Below are positions 33,788 through 42,400 of a DNA stretch of 64,000 nucleotides, piece by piece. The stretch comes from Streptomyces sp. NBC_00510 (GTDB lineage: Bacteria; Actinomycetota; Actinomycetes; Streptomycetales; Streptomycetaceae): assembly GCA_036013505.1 (NCBI GenBank), contig CP107851.1:620001-684000 (forward strand), written 5' to 3'. A program made the translations under genes and the position numbers. Under the pieces are notes generated by a model. That model ran no database searches. It worked only from the letters and a program-made list of their open reading frames with translations, and was not told the origin of the DNA. Numbering within the stretch: the first letter of the stretch is position 1; each line of letters begins with the position of its first letter.

Positions 33788-36700
33788 GTGCGACCACATA
33801 TTCCGGCCCGGCAGGGCCTGCCCATCCTGGCGGCGGTCACCGCGCTGCTGACGGTGGTCCCCCCGGCGACAGCCGCCGACCACGCCCCGGCCGCGACCAA
33901 GGGCGTCACCATAGCCAATGGCGGTTCACTCGGATCCACTGCGCGGACCGTCACCCTCATCTCCGGTGACCGTGTCACCGTCACCCCCGACGGCTCCGGC
34001 CCCGCCACCGTCACCGTGGCCGCACCGAACGGAGACCGGGCGGACGTACGCGTCAGCAGCAAGGCCGGGGACGTCTACGTCGTGCCCGCCGCGGCGGATC
34101 GGTACGTGGCCGCCGGTCTCCTCGACGAGAGCCTGTTCAACGTCACCCGACTCGTCGCCGACGGGTACGACGACGCGCGCTCCCGTGGGCTGCCCCTCAT
34201 CCTGAGCTATTCCTCGGACTCGCTCCGCAAGCAGGACCTGACGTCCCTGCCGGAGGGCGCCACCGGCGCACGGACGTTGACCAGCATCGACAGCACCGCT
34301 GTCACCCAGAGCCACAGCCGGGCGGCGGACTTCTGGGCCGAGCTCACCCAGGCGACGCCCGCGGCACGCGGCACCACCGCGGGCGAGCCGGCGCTGAACG
34401 GCGGCGTCCGCAAGGTCTGGCTGGACGGCAAGGTCAAGGCGACGCTCGAGTCGAGCGTCGCACAGATCGGCGCCCCCGACGCCTGGGCGCGCGGCAACAC
34501 CGGCAAGGGCGTCGACGTGGCCGTCCTCGACACCGGATACGACACCGAGCACCCGGATCTCGCAGGCGTCGTCGCCTCGTCCCGGAGCTTCATCCCGTAC
34601 GAGGACGTCGTGGACCGCAACGGCCACGGCACACACGTCGCCTCCACCATCGCCGGCAACGGCGCGGCGTCCGGGGGCAAGGAGAAGGGCGTCGCGCCCG
34701 GAGCCGCGCTTCACGTCGGCAAGGTCCTCGACAACTCCGGCTCCGGATCCGACTCCTGGGTCATCGCCGGCATGGAGTGGGCGGCACGCGAGACCAAGGC
34801 ACGCGTGATCAGCATGAGCCTCGGCGGTTTCGCCCCCGACGACGGCACGGACCCGCTCAGCCAGGCCGTGAACGCACTCAGTGCCGAGACGGGCGCCCTG
34901 TTCACCATCGCGGCGGGCAACAACGGTGAGAACGGCCCGTCCACCGTCACGAGCCCGGGCTCCGCGGACGCCGCCCTGACCGTCGGCGCCGTCGACCCCA
35001 CGGACACGGTGGCCTGGTTCTCCAGCCGCGGCCCCCGATTCCGTGACGACGCGATCAAGCCCGAGATCACCGCACCCGGCGTCGGCATCCTCGCGGCGCG
35101 CTCGCAGTACGCCACGTTCGGCAGTGGCTCCTACGCCTCCCTGAACGGCACGTCCATGGCGACCCCGCACGTGGCCGGCGCCGCCGCCCTCGTGGCGGCC
35201 GGCCACCCGGAGTGGACCGGGGCCCGCATCAAGGACGCCCTCGTGAGCACGGCCCACGAGACGCCCGCCAACACGGCCGACGACGGTGGCAACGGGCGCG
35301 TCGACGCCGCGGCGGCCTCCGCGGCCCGCCTGGTGGCCACCGGCACCGCCGACGCGGGCATCCACTCCCTGGGCGGAAAGCCCGGGCAGACCGTGGACCG
35401 CCGGATCGAGTGGCTCAACTCCGGCGACAAGGCGGTCACCGTCACGCTACGGGTCGACGCGCCCGACGCACCGCAGGGCCTGTTCAGCGTGGCGGACCGT
35501 CAGGTGACCGTACCGGCCGGGGGCACCGCCGCCACCACGCTCACCACCGTCCTCGACCGCGCGCCGGCGGGTTCCCGCTTCAGCGGACACCTCACGGGCC
35601 TGGTGGACGGCAAGCCGGTCACGCGCACCCTGGTCGCCGTCAGCACCCGCGAGGAGCACCACCATCTGCGGCTGCACTTCCAGGGCCGGGACGGCGAACC
35701 GCTGGCCAACGTGGTGCGGGTCCAGCGCCATGGTGACGGGTCCCGCTTCGAAGGGGTGACCAACACACACGGCGACATCGACCTGGTCGTGCCGAACGGC
35801 GTCTACACGGCCTGGTCGTGGGGCGACGTCCGAGGCACCCACGGGGCCTCCTCGCTCGGGCAGGCACTCCTGCTCAAGACCGGCATCAAGGTCCGCGACG
35901 CCGACACGTCGGCGACCGTCGACGGCAGGCAACTGCGACTGACCGAGGTCGTCACACCGCAGGTGACCACGGCCGGCGTCGTCCGCGCCGATTTCCTCCG
36001 GTCGTTCACCGACGGCTCTCCCGCCATCGGCGAGACCTCGACCCTCGCTCCCCAGCACGACAGCATGTGGGCACTGCCGACGAGCAAGCCCGCCGACGGC
36101 GACCTGCTGTACACCGTCCGGGCACGGATGGAGCAGCCTCTGCTCAGCCTCTCCTCGGGCTCCCAGAACTTCGATGACCTTGCGCTGGAGCCCGGTTCGG
36201 CCCGGCCGGCCGACCGGACGCACACCCTCCCGGCCGTTTTCGCCGGTGACGGCCGGGAGCAGGACTACGCCGCGGCCGGGGCCCGGGGCAAGGTGGCGGT
36301 AGTCCGCTACGTACCCCCGCCGGACGACGACGATGACGGCGATTCCCGGACCGCCTCCCACGACCAGATCGCCGCGGCCGAGAAGGCCGGCGTGGCGGTC
36401 CTCGTCATCGTCAACGGCGACAGCGGACGCTACTGGCCGAGCGGCAGCCGCAGCAAGATCGTCGTCGCGGGCATCTCGCGAACCGAGGGCGAGATCCTGA
36501 TCGACCGCATCCAAAGCGGTGCCGGCTCGGTGCCCATGCACATCGTCGGCCGCTCCACGACCGCGTACCTCTACGACCTGGTGCGCACCTGGCGCGGCGG
36601 CATCCCGAAGACCCTGCGCTACGCGCCGGGCAAGAGGGAACTCGCCCGGGTCGACGTCGATTTCCGCACGACGGACAAGGTGTACGAGAACCGGTTCGAC

Positions 36701-37552
36701 ATCCAGCCGTACCAGCTCTTCCTGCTGGACTCGACCCGGCTGTCGACCTCCGGGGCGCGCCGCACCGACTGGGTGACCGCCGCCCCCGGCGCCATCTGGA
36801 GGGAGGAGGCCCATCAGAGCGGCAACCAGTACTCCGACCAATACTCCGGCCAGGTCGCCTATCCGGCAGGACGTGCCACGAACGTCCAGTGGTTCGGTCC
36901 GGTCGAACGACCCCGGGTCGTCGAGTACCTGGACACCCCGCGGCGCACGGGCGACTCCGTCCTCGGGCAGATTCCCGGCTTCGGCGACGGCGGCCGCAAT
37001 CACGCCGGCACCAATGGGCCCGGCACCACGACGCAGTCCGTCGAACTCCGCCGGAGCAACAAGCTGCTCGGCAGCACCGAAGGCTCCTATTTCGACTTCC
37101 CGGTTCCGAGCGCCACGAGCCGCTACCGGCTGGTGACCACCACGAAGCGCACCGAAGGGCACCCGTACTCCACCTCCACCCGCACCGAGTGGGGCTTCAC
37201 GTCCGGAGCACCGCGGAACGGCAAGGCGCCGCTGCTCCCCCTGGTGCAGCTGGACTACACCATCCCGACCTCGACCGACGGATCGGCCCGGCGTAACGCC
37301 GAGCTCGTCGTGGAGCCGTCACACATCCGCGGCGCCTCCACGGCCCGGGTCCGCACCGACAAGGTGGAGGTGTCCTACGACGACGGCAGGACCTGGCACC
37401 GCGTCAAGCCGCGGGAGCTGCGGGACGGCGCCGTGCGCGTGACCTTGGACGCCCCGCGGAAGGCCGCGTTCGTATCGCTGCGGGTCCACGCCTCGGACAC
37501 GCGGGGCAACACCGTGACGCAGACGGTCATCCGGGCCACCGGCCTGCGCTGA
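33788..37552 (+). CDS. secreted S8 family serine peptidase (subtilase), 1254 aa
   Basis: An extracellular subtilase with signal peptide MRPHIPARQGLPILAAVTAL and on to PPATAA, then a propeptide (RTVTLISGDRVTVTPDGSGP). Catalytic residues are Asp248 (VAVLDTGYDTEHPDL), His280 (NGHGTHVAS), Asn378 (AAGNNG) and Ser456 (NGTSMATPH). A long C-terminal region of beta domains includes a protease-associated-like segment (GKVAVVRYVPP, an Asp run at ~860, AAEKAGVAVLVIVNGDSGRY). GTG 33788 is preferred for AAGGA five bases upstream; GTG 33740 also reads in frame. Same architecture as the S8 gene at 21937; likely paralogues. Confidence 0.93.
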   Translation: MRPHIPARQGLPILAAVTALLTVVPPATAADHAPAATKGVTIANGGSLGSTARTVTLISGDRVTVTPDGSGPATVTVAAPNGDRADVRVSSKAGDVYVVPAAADRYVAAGLLDESLFNVTRLVADGYDDARSRGLPLILSYSSDSLRKQDLTSLPEGATGARTLTSIDSTAVTQSHSRAADFWAELTQATPAARGTTAGEPALNGGVRKVWLDGKVKATLESSVAQIGAPDAWARGNTGKGVDVAVLDTGYDTEHPDLAGVVASSRSFIPYEDVVDRNGHGTHVASTIAGNGAASGGKEKGVAPGAALHVGKVLDNSGSGSDSWVIAGMEWAARETKARVISMSLGGFAPDDGTDPLSQAVNALSAETGALFTIAAGNNGENGPSTVTSPGSADAALTVGAVDPTDTVAWFSSRGPRFRDDAIKPEITAPGVGILAARSQYATFGSGSYASLNGTSMATPHVAGAAALVAAGHPEWTGARIKDALVSTAHETPANTADDGGNGRVDAAAASAARLVATGTADAGIHSLGGKPGQTVDRRIEWLNSGDKAVTVTLRVDAPDAPQGLFSVADRQVTVPAGGTAATTLTTVLDRAPAGSRFSGHLTGLVDGKPVTRTLVAVSTREEHHHLRLHFQGRDGEPLANVVRVQRHGDGSRFEGVTNTHGDIDLVVPNGVYTAWSWGDVRGTHGASSLGQALLLKTGIKVRDADTSATVDGRQLRLTEVVTPQVTTAGVVRADFLRSFTDGSPAIGETSTLAPQHDSMWALPTSKPADGDLLYTVRARMEQPLLSLSSGSQNFDDLALEPGSARPADRTHTLPAVFAGDGREQDYAAAGARGKVAVVRYVPPPDDDDDGDSRTASHDQIAAAEKAGVAVLVIVNGDSGRYWPSGSRSKIVVAGISRTEGEILIDRIQSGAGSVPMHIVGRSTTAYLYDLVRTWRGGIPKTLRYAPGKRELARVDVDFRTTDKVYENRFDIQPYQLFLLDSTRLSTSGARRTDWVTAAPGAIWREEAHQSGNQYSDQYSGQVAYPAGRATNVQWFGPVERPRVVEYLDTPRRTGDSVLGQIPGFGDGGRNHAGTNGPGTTTQSVELRRSNKLLGSTEGSYFDFPVPSATSRYRLVTTTKRTEGHPYSTSTRTEWGFTSGAPRNGKAPLLPLVQLDYTIPTSTDGSARRNAELVVEPSHIRGASTARVRTDKVEVSYDDGRTWHRVKPRELRDGAVRVTLDAPRKAAFVSLRVHASDTRGNTVTQTVIRATGLR

Positions 37553-37564
37553 CCGACCGTCGGC

Positions 37565-37597
37565 GACCGGGCCGGGTGGGAACCACTCGGCCCGGTC
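37565..37597 (+). terminator. 15-bp stem-loop after S8 protease
   Basis: GACCGGGCCGGGTGG (37565-37579) pairs with CCACTCGGCCCGGTC (37583-37597), one G-U pair, loop of three bases. Starts 13 bases after the stop codon. Confidence 0.8.
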
Positions 37598-37691
37598 GAC
37601 CTCGGGGCCCTCGGGGCGGTGACATCGCGAGCCGCACCTGGCACGGGAAAAGGGCTCCCGGGCGACCCGTCCCGTGCCATGATCCAGGCTT

Positions 37692-38606
37692 GTGTGGGGT
37701 GACGAGAATCTGGCCGAACTCGAGGATTCCCTGAAGCGTCTGGCGATTCCTGGCCGCGTTCCGGCCCGGGTCCGCGTTGCCATCCGTCGCAGGCGTCACC
37801 TTCGCATCTTGTTGACCTGCATCCTCCTTTGCGCAGCGACAGGCGCGGTCTTCGTGACCGTCGACTACATGACCGCTGACGGCGTATCCATGGCACAGAC
37901 CCCCTGGGCAGTGGTCGCGCTGGTCTTCGGTGCTGTCGCGATTCCGGTGATGACCCTTCGCAGTTCCCTCGGCGGACGCGAGGCACCGCAGGCCCGCTTG
38001 TCCTTCCGACAGGCAGGGGTGGTCTTCGGCGCACGCCGGTACGCACTGGTCATGGAGATCGCCGAGGCCATCACGGCCTGCGCGGAGGCGCACAGGGCGG
38101 GCGGCGAAAGGCTGGCACCGAAACTACGCAAGGTCTCCCGCCGGATCGGAGCCGTCAGTCGTGGCATATCCGCCGCTCACAGGCAACGGCGCTCCGTCTC
38201 CTTGCTCTCGCACCGCCGCAGGACGCTCAAGGCGCACGAGCGCCGGGTGATTGCCGCGCTACGCGCCTGCGAAGCCCGTCTCGACAGCGATCCGCGCCCG
38301 GCGCTGGAGGAGCTCGGCGGACTCCTTTTGACCATCGCGGATCGCTACTGCCAAGCCCGGGTGGGCGCGCTTCTGGACGAGAGCCAGTTACAGGGCGCCG
38401 TGGCGGGTCCTGACCGGGAGTGGATCCGTACCGTCGTGTGGGCCGTCCTCACGATCGGTGGCGTGATCGGCGTCTCCCGGCTGGGGTTGTCCGACGGCGC
38501 TGAGCCGATCGTCATGGCGTGCACCGCCATCGCGGTGGCGGCCGTGGTCTGGAACCGCTCCGTACGTCGCGCCCTCGACATCGTCGGCCTCGCCCTGGGC
38601 CCCTGA
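37692..38606 (+). CDS. hypothetical membrane protein, 304 aa
   Basis: Starts GTG 37692 (VWGDENLAELEDSLKRLAIP). It has paired transmembrane helices near residues 38-58 (LRILLTCILLCAATGAVFVT) and 70-88 (PWAVVALVFGAVAIPVMTL), a long basic helical cytosolic middle (APKLRKVSRRIGAVSRGISA, HERRVIAALRACEARL), then two C-terminal helices (TVVWAVLTIGGVIGVSRLGL, EPIVMACTAIAVAAVVW). Function unknown. The layout of four helices around a coiled middle could be structural or sensory. Monocistronic. Confidence 0.75.
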   Translation: MWGDENLAELEDSLKRLAIPGRVPARVRVAIRRRRHLRILLTCILLCAATGAVFVTVDYMTADGVSMAQTPWAVVALVFGAVAIPVMTLRSSLGGREAPQARLSFRQAGVVFGARRYALVMEIAEAITACAEAHRAGGERLAPKLRKVSRRIGAVSRGISAAHRQRRSVSLLSHRRRTLKAHERRVIAALRACEARLDSDPRPALEELGGLLLTIADRYCQARVGALLDESQLQGAVAGPDREWIRTVVWAVLTIGGVIGVSRLGLSDGAEPIVMACTAIAVAAVVWNRSVRRALDIVGLALGP

Positions 38607-38734
38607 GAACGAGTCCCGCGCGCCGTGCGGCGCACCCGGGCGAGCCGGCGTCGGCACCAGCATTCGTCGTCGCTTCGGCCTCGGGCTTCTCACGAACCTC
38701 GCGATCGGGGTAGCGCCTGGCGCGGCATCCCAGC

Positions 38735-38753
38735 GTATAGCAGTCTGCTATAC
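38735..38753. promoter_or_regulatory. operator palindrome of the toxin-antitoxin operon
   Basis: GTATAGCA (38735-38742) and TGCTATAC (38746-38753) are perfect arms around GTC, ending nine bases before the antitoxin ATG. AT-richness and symmetry fit autorepression by an RHH antitoxin; the site overlaps the likely -10 region. Confidence 0.8.
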
Positions 38754-38762
38754 ACTGAGCGC

Positions 38763-38996
38763 ATGGCGAAGCAGATCAACATCCGGCTCGATGACGCCGT
38801 TCATGCCCGTCTCGTCGCACGCGCCGAGGCCGAGGGCACGACGGTGACCGCTCTGATCACGCAGGCTGCCGAGCGCGACCCCCGCCTCGACGACGGGGCC
38901 GCCACGGCCGCCGCGTTCCTGGCCAGGCATGCCGCGGAGTTCGCCGAGGCGTTCCCGGAAGAGGAGCCGGACAGCGCCACCGGACGGGCCGCCTGA
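38763..38996 (+). CDS. ribbon-helix-helix antitoxin
   Basis: A 77-aa protein with an Arc/CopG-type ribbon-helix-helix fold: MAKQINIRLDDAVHARLVAR, then AEAEGTTVTALITQAAERD, followed by an acidic helical tail (FLARHAAEFAEAFPEEEPDS) that would wrap the toxin. The ATG at 38763 lies just after the palindromic operator. It is followed by the toxin gene after one base, the usual antitoxin-first order, so it probably both neutralises the toxin and autoregulates. Confidence 0.88.
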   Translation: MAKQINIRLDDAVHARLVARAEAEGTTVTALITQAAERDPRLDDGAATAAAFLARHAAEFAEAFPEEEPDSATGRAA

Positions 38997-38997
38997 G

Positions 38998-39369
38998 GTG
39001 GAGCTGCAGGTCGACATCCGCTGGCTGCTGGAACGCCAGGCCGAGGTGCTGCCGAAGGAGCCGTCGGTCCACGACTTCTCCGGCCTGGTCGCGGCGGTCG
39101 CCCGGCACCGGGTCAACGCCCCGAAGCTGGACTACACCGTGGACGCAGCCTGGCGTGCGGCAGCCCTCTTCCACGAGATCGTTTCGGTCCGCCCGCTGCC
39201 CGCCCGCAACGCCATGTACGGGGCGCTCGTCGCGGTGGCCTACATGGCGGCGTGCGGCCAGGCGGTCGATGCACCGTACGGGGCGCTCAGCGACCTGGCG
39301 AAGCAGGTCCGTGCCGGGCGCGCGGACGTCTACGCCTGCGCCGACCAGATCCGCCGCTGGCGGCTCTGA
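38998..39369 (+). CDS. Fic/Doc-like toxin of a TA pair
   Basis: A 123-aa protein starting GTG 38998, one base after the antitoxin stop. Its helical pattern (LQVDIRWLLERQAEVLP, LVAAVARHRVNAPKLDYTVD, AAWRAAALFHEIVSVRPLPA, RNAMYGALVAVAYMAACGQA, then LSDLAKQVRAG) matches the Doc-like toxins annotated in streptomycetes. The usual Fic motif HPFxDGNKR is replaced by V-R-P-L-P-A-R-N-A: the catalytic His and the Gly-Asn are absent, although the HEI upstream and the Arg-Asn remain. Doc phosphorylates EF-Tu; whether this variant retains such activity is unknown. Confidence 0.8.
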   Translation: MELQVDIRWLLERQAEVLPKEPSVHDFSGLVAAVARHRVNAPKLDYTVDAAWRAAALFHEIVSVRPLPARNAMYGALVAVAYMAACGQAVDAPYGALSDLAKQVRAGRADVYACADQIRRWRL

Positions 39370-39383
39370 CCCACCGGACGGGC

Positions 39384-39411
39384 GCGGGCCGGTCCCGAGG
39401 GGCCGGCCCGC
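39384..39411. terminator. stem-loop between toxin and S53 protease genes
   Basis: GCGGGCCGG (39384-39392) pairs with CCGGCCCGC (39403-39411), extendable by TCC/GGG to 12 bp. It lies between convergent stops and can serve both. Confidence 0.6.
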
Positions 39412-39434
39412 TTCCGCTTCCGCCGGATCGGCGG

Positions 39435-42400
39435 TTACTGCTTCTTCAGCGTGAAGTCGCTGGTGACCGTCGCCCCCTTCTTGATCTTCACCGTGGTGGC
39501 CACCGGCCGGTAGCCGTCCTTGGCCACGATGACCTCCAGCGGGTTGTTGCGGGAGTCCAGCCACAGGGAGTAGGTGCCGTCGGCGGCCGTCCTGAGCGAG
39601 TAGTCCGCCGCCCAGCTGCCGATCTCGACGGTGGCGCCGGCCAGCGGCTTGGTGGTGCCGTCGCTCTGGATGCCGCGGACGGTTCCGGTGATCTTGCCCC
39701 AGGTCTTCGGCGGGTCGACGTGCAGGGACACCGGAACCTTCCGCATCCCGTACGGGCTGTCGTTGTCCAGCGCCAGCTGCGCCGTGAAGTCACCCGGCTG
39801 CGCGACCTCGGGCACCGAGGCGTCCAGTGTGACGGTGACGGTCGTGCTCGCACCGGGCTGCAGGGTGAAGTGCTGGGTGCTCGTCCTCAGCCACGGGACG
39901 TCGCTCGTGCCGCCCTGGTCGTATCCGGGCAGGAGCTCCACGGTGTTGCTCGGGGTGTACGGCTCGCTGCCGCCGCCGATCTTGTACACCCCCAGGGCGG
40001 CCCCGCCGCGGTAGGTGGCCACGTTGGCGTTGGGCAGGGCGGTCCAGGCGCCGGCCTGCGGGTCGTAGGCGAAGCCCTGGTTGGTGAGGGCCTCGTGGCT
40101 GATGCCGCTGGAGATCACGAGCTGGTCGTTCGCCGCGGTGGACGAGGAACTCCACAGCGGGATCGGCAGGTCGGGAAGCGAGGTCCAGGTGTCGGCGGCC
40201 GGGTCGTAGACGTAGGCGTGCTTGCTCTCGCCGAGGCCGTCCGCGTTGCCGCCGGCGCAGTAGAGCTTGCCGTTGACGCCGCCGCACGATTCCCAGGCGA
40301 CCCGCTCCGGGTAGTCGGCGATCCGGGACCAGGTGTCGGTGTCGGGGTCGTAGGCGTACGCCTCGGCGGTGCCGCAGCGGTCGTCGCAGCCGCCGACGGT
40401 GTAGATCTTGCCGTCGAGAGCCGCGTTGCCCTGTCCCGCGTAGGCCGCGGGTGTCGGTGCGCCGGTGCTCCAGCGGTCGGCGACGGGGTCGTAGATCTCC
40501 AGCTTGGGGTCGGTGGTGTTGTCCGGGAGCCAGCCCCCGACGGTGTAGAACTTGCCGTCGACGAACTGCCCCGAGGGCGCCTCCCGGCGGTCCGCCGCGC
40601 TGGCCACCTGGCTCCAGCTGCCGACGACGGGGTCCAGGACGTACATCGCGTTGGTGACGTCGAAGCCGGTGTAGCCGAAGGCGGAGTAGACCTTGCCCTC
40701 GTAGGTGCCGACCGCGTTGCCGAGGACGGTCTCCGGGAGGTTGGGGCCGGTCTGCCAGGCGCCGCCGGACGGCGCCGCGGCGCGCTTCGCCCCGGTCGGG
40801 GCCGAACCCTTCTTGCTCGCATGCGGGGAGAAGTGCCCCTTGACGGTCTGGAGGGGTGCGCCGCTGCCGAGGGCCTGGGACTGGAAGCCGCCGGCTCGTT
40901 CGCCCACCGTCACGGTGACGGGTGCGCCCCCGGTGTTCTTGACCGTCATGTTCCGCGTGGCGGACTTGCCCCAGGCGAGGGTGGCGCCGACGGAGTCCGG
41001 GGTCACGGTCAGTTGCCCGGCCTTGAGCTTGTAGGAGGCCGTGACGGCGCTGTCAGCCGCGATGTTGACGGTCTTGGTCAGCTCCGTGTAGCGCGGCCTT
41101 GCCGCGCTGACCTCGTGCTTTCCGAGGCCTGGCGAGAACATGAGGTAGAGCCCGTCACCGAGCGCGGGGTCCTCGGGGGTGGCCACGCTCGTCGCGGTCG
41201 CCCCCGGCTCGCCCTTGACGGTGACGCCGGCGCCGACCAGGCCCTCGCCGGTGTTGGCGTCCGTCACGGTCCCGGTGACCAGGCCGCCGGGGGTGGCCGT
41301 GTAACCGCGATCGCCGACGAAGACGTCGTCGACGCCCCACCACCAGGCGAACTCGGTGACGAAGTGGAAGCGCACGCGGACGTCCCGCTTGCCGGCGAAG
41401 TCGTCGAGCGGGATCTCGACCTTGGCGTGGTCCGCGAAGCCTGCCGTCGCCGACCACAGGGACTTCCATGTGGCGCCGTCGTCGGAGCTGGCGTCGACCG
41501 AGACCGCGCTGCCGTCGGACACCCAGTACATCGCGTCGAAGGCCAGTTCGGGATCGGACGCGTCGGTCAGGTCGTAGGCGGGGCTGATCAGCTGTGTGTC
41601 GTAGGGCGATCCGATGGTGGGGTTGTCGGCGATGGCGAAGGCTCCGTCGCCGCCGGTCTGGTTGCCACGGCCGCCGGGGTCGTCGAAGGTCCAGCCGCCC
41701 GCGCTGCCGTCGGCGTTGACGACGCGCCAGCCCTGCGGGGCGGAGTCGGTGGACGCGAAGTGCTCGGTGGCGCCGTCCAGGTGCACGGCGTAGCCGGGTG
41801 CGGTGGCCTTCCAGGAGTCGGCCCGCAGGGACAGGTCGAGGGAGTGCGGCGCGTCGGTGACGGTGAGGGACCTGGTCGCCGTCGTGTAGCCGGGCAGGGA
41901 AGCGTCGGCGTGGAGGGTGTAGTCGTGGCCCTCGGGAAGGCTGAGGGTGAAGGCACCGGTGGCCGGGTCGGTCCACACCGGGCCGCCGGGGACACCGTCC
42001 ACGGTGATCTTGGCGTACAGCGGCCAGCCGTGACCGGAGCCGTCGGTGACCTTGCCGGAGACGGTCTGACTGGGGACCGGCTTCAGCGCGAAGTCCCGGG
42101 TGACGGTGCCGCCTTCGGTGACGTCGACGTCCTTGGCGGTGCTGCCGGCGTAGCCGTAGGCGTCGACGGTGACGTCGTAACCGCCCACCGGGAGGCCGAG
42201 GGAGTAACCGCCGTCGGCCCCGGTGCGCGTGACGTTGTCGGTTCCCGCGCTGACGGTGGCACCGGCGAGGGGCTTGCCGGTGACCTGGTCGGTCACGGTG
42301 CCGGCCAGCGTCCCGTGCGGGCCGGTGCGGAAGGCCCGCAGGCCGTCGGGGGTGCCGAGGCCCGTCGGGCCGTCGTATCCGGCGGCGCCGGAGCACAGGT

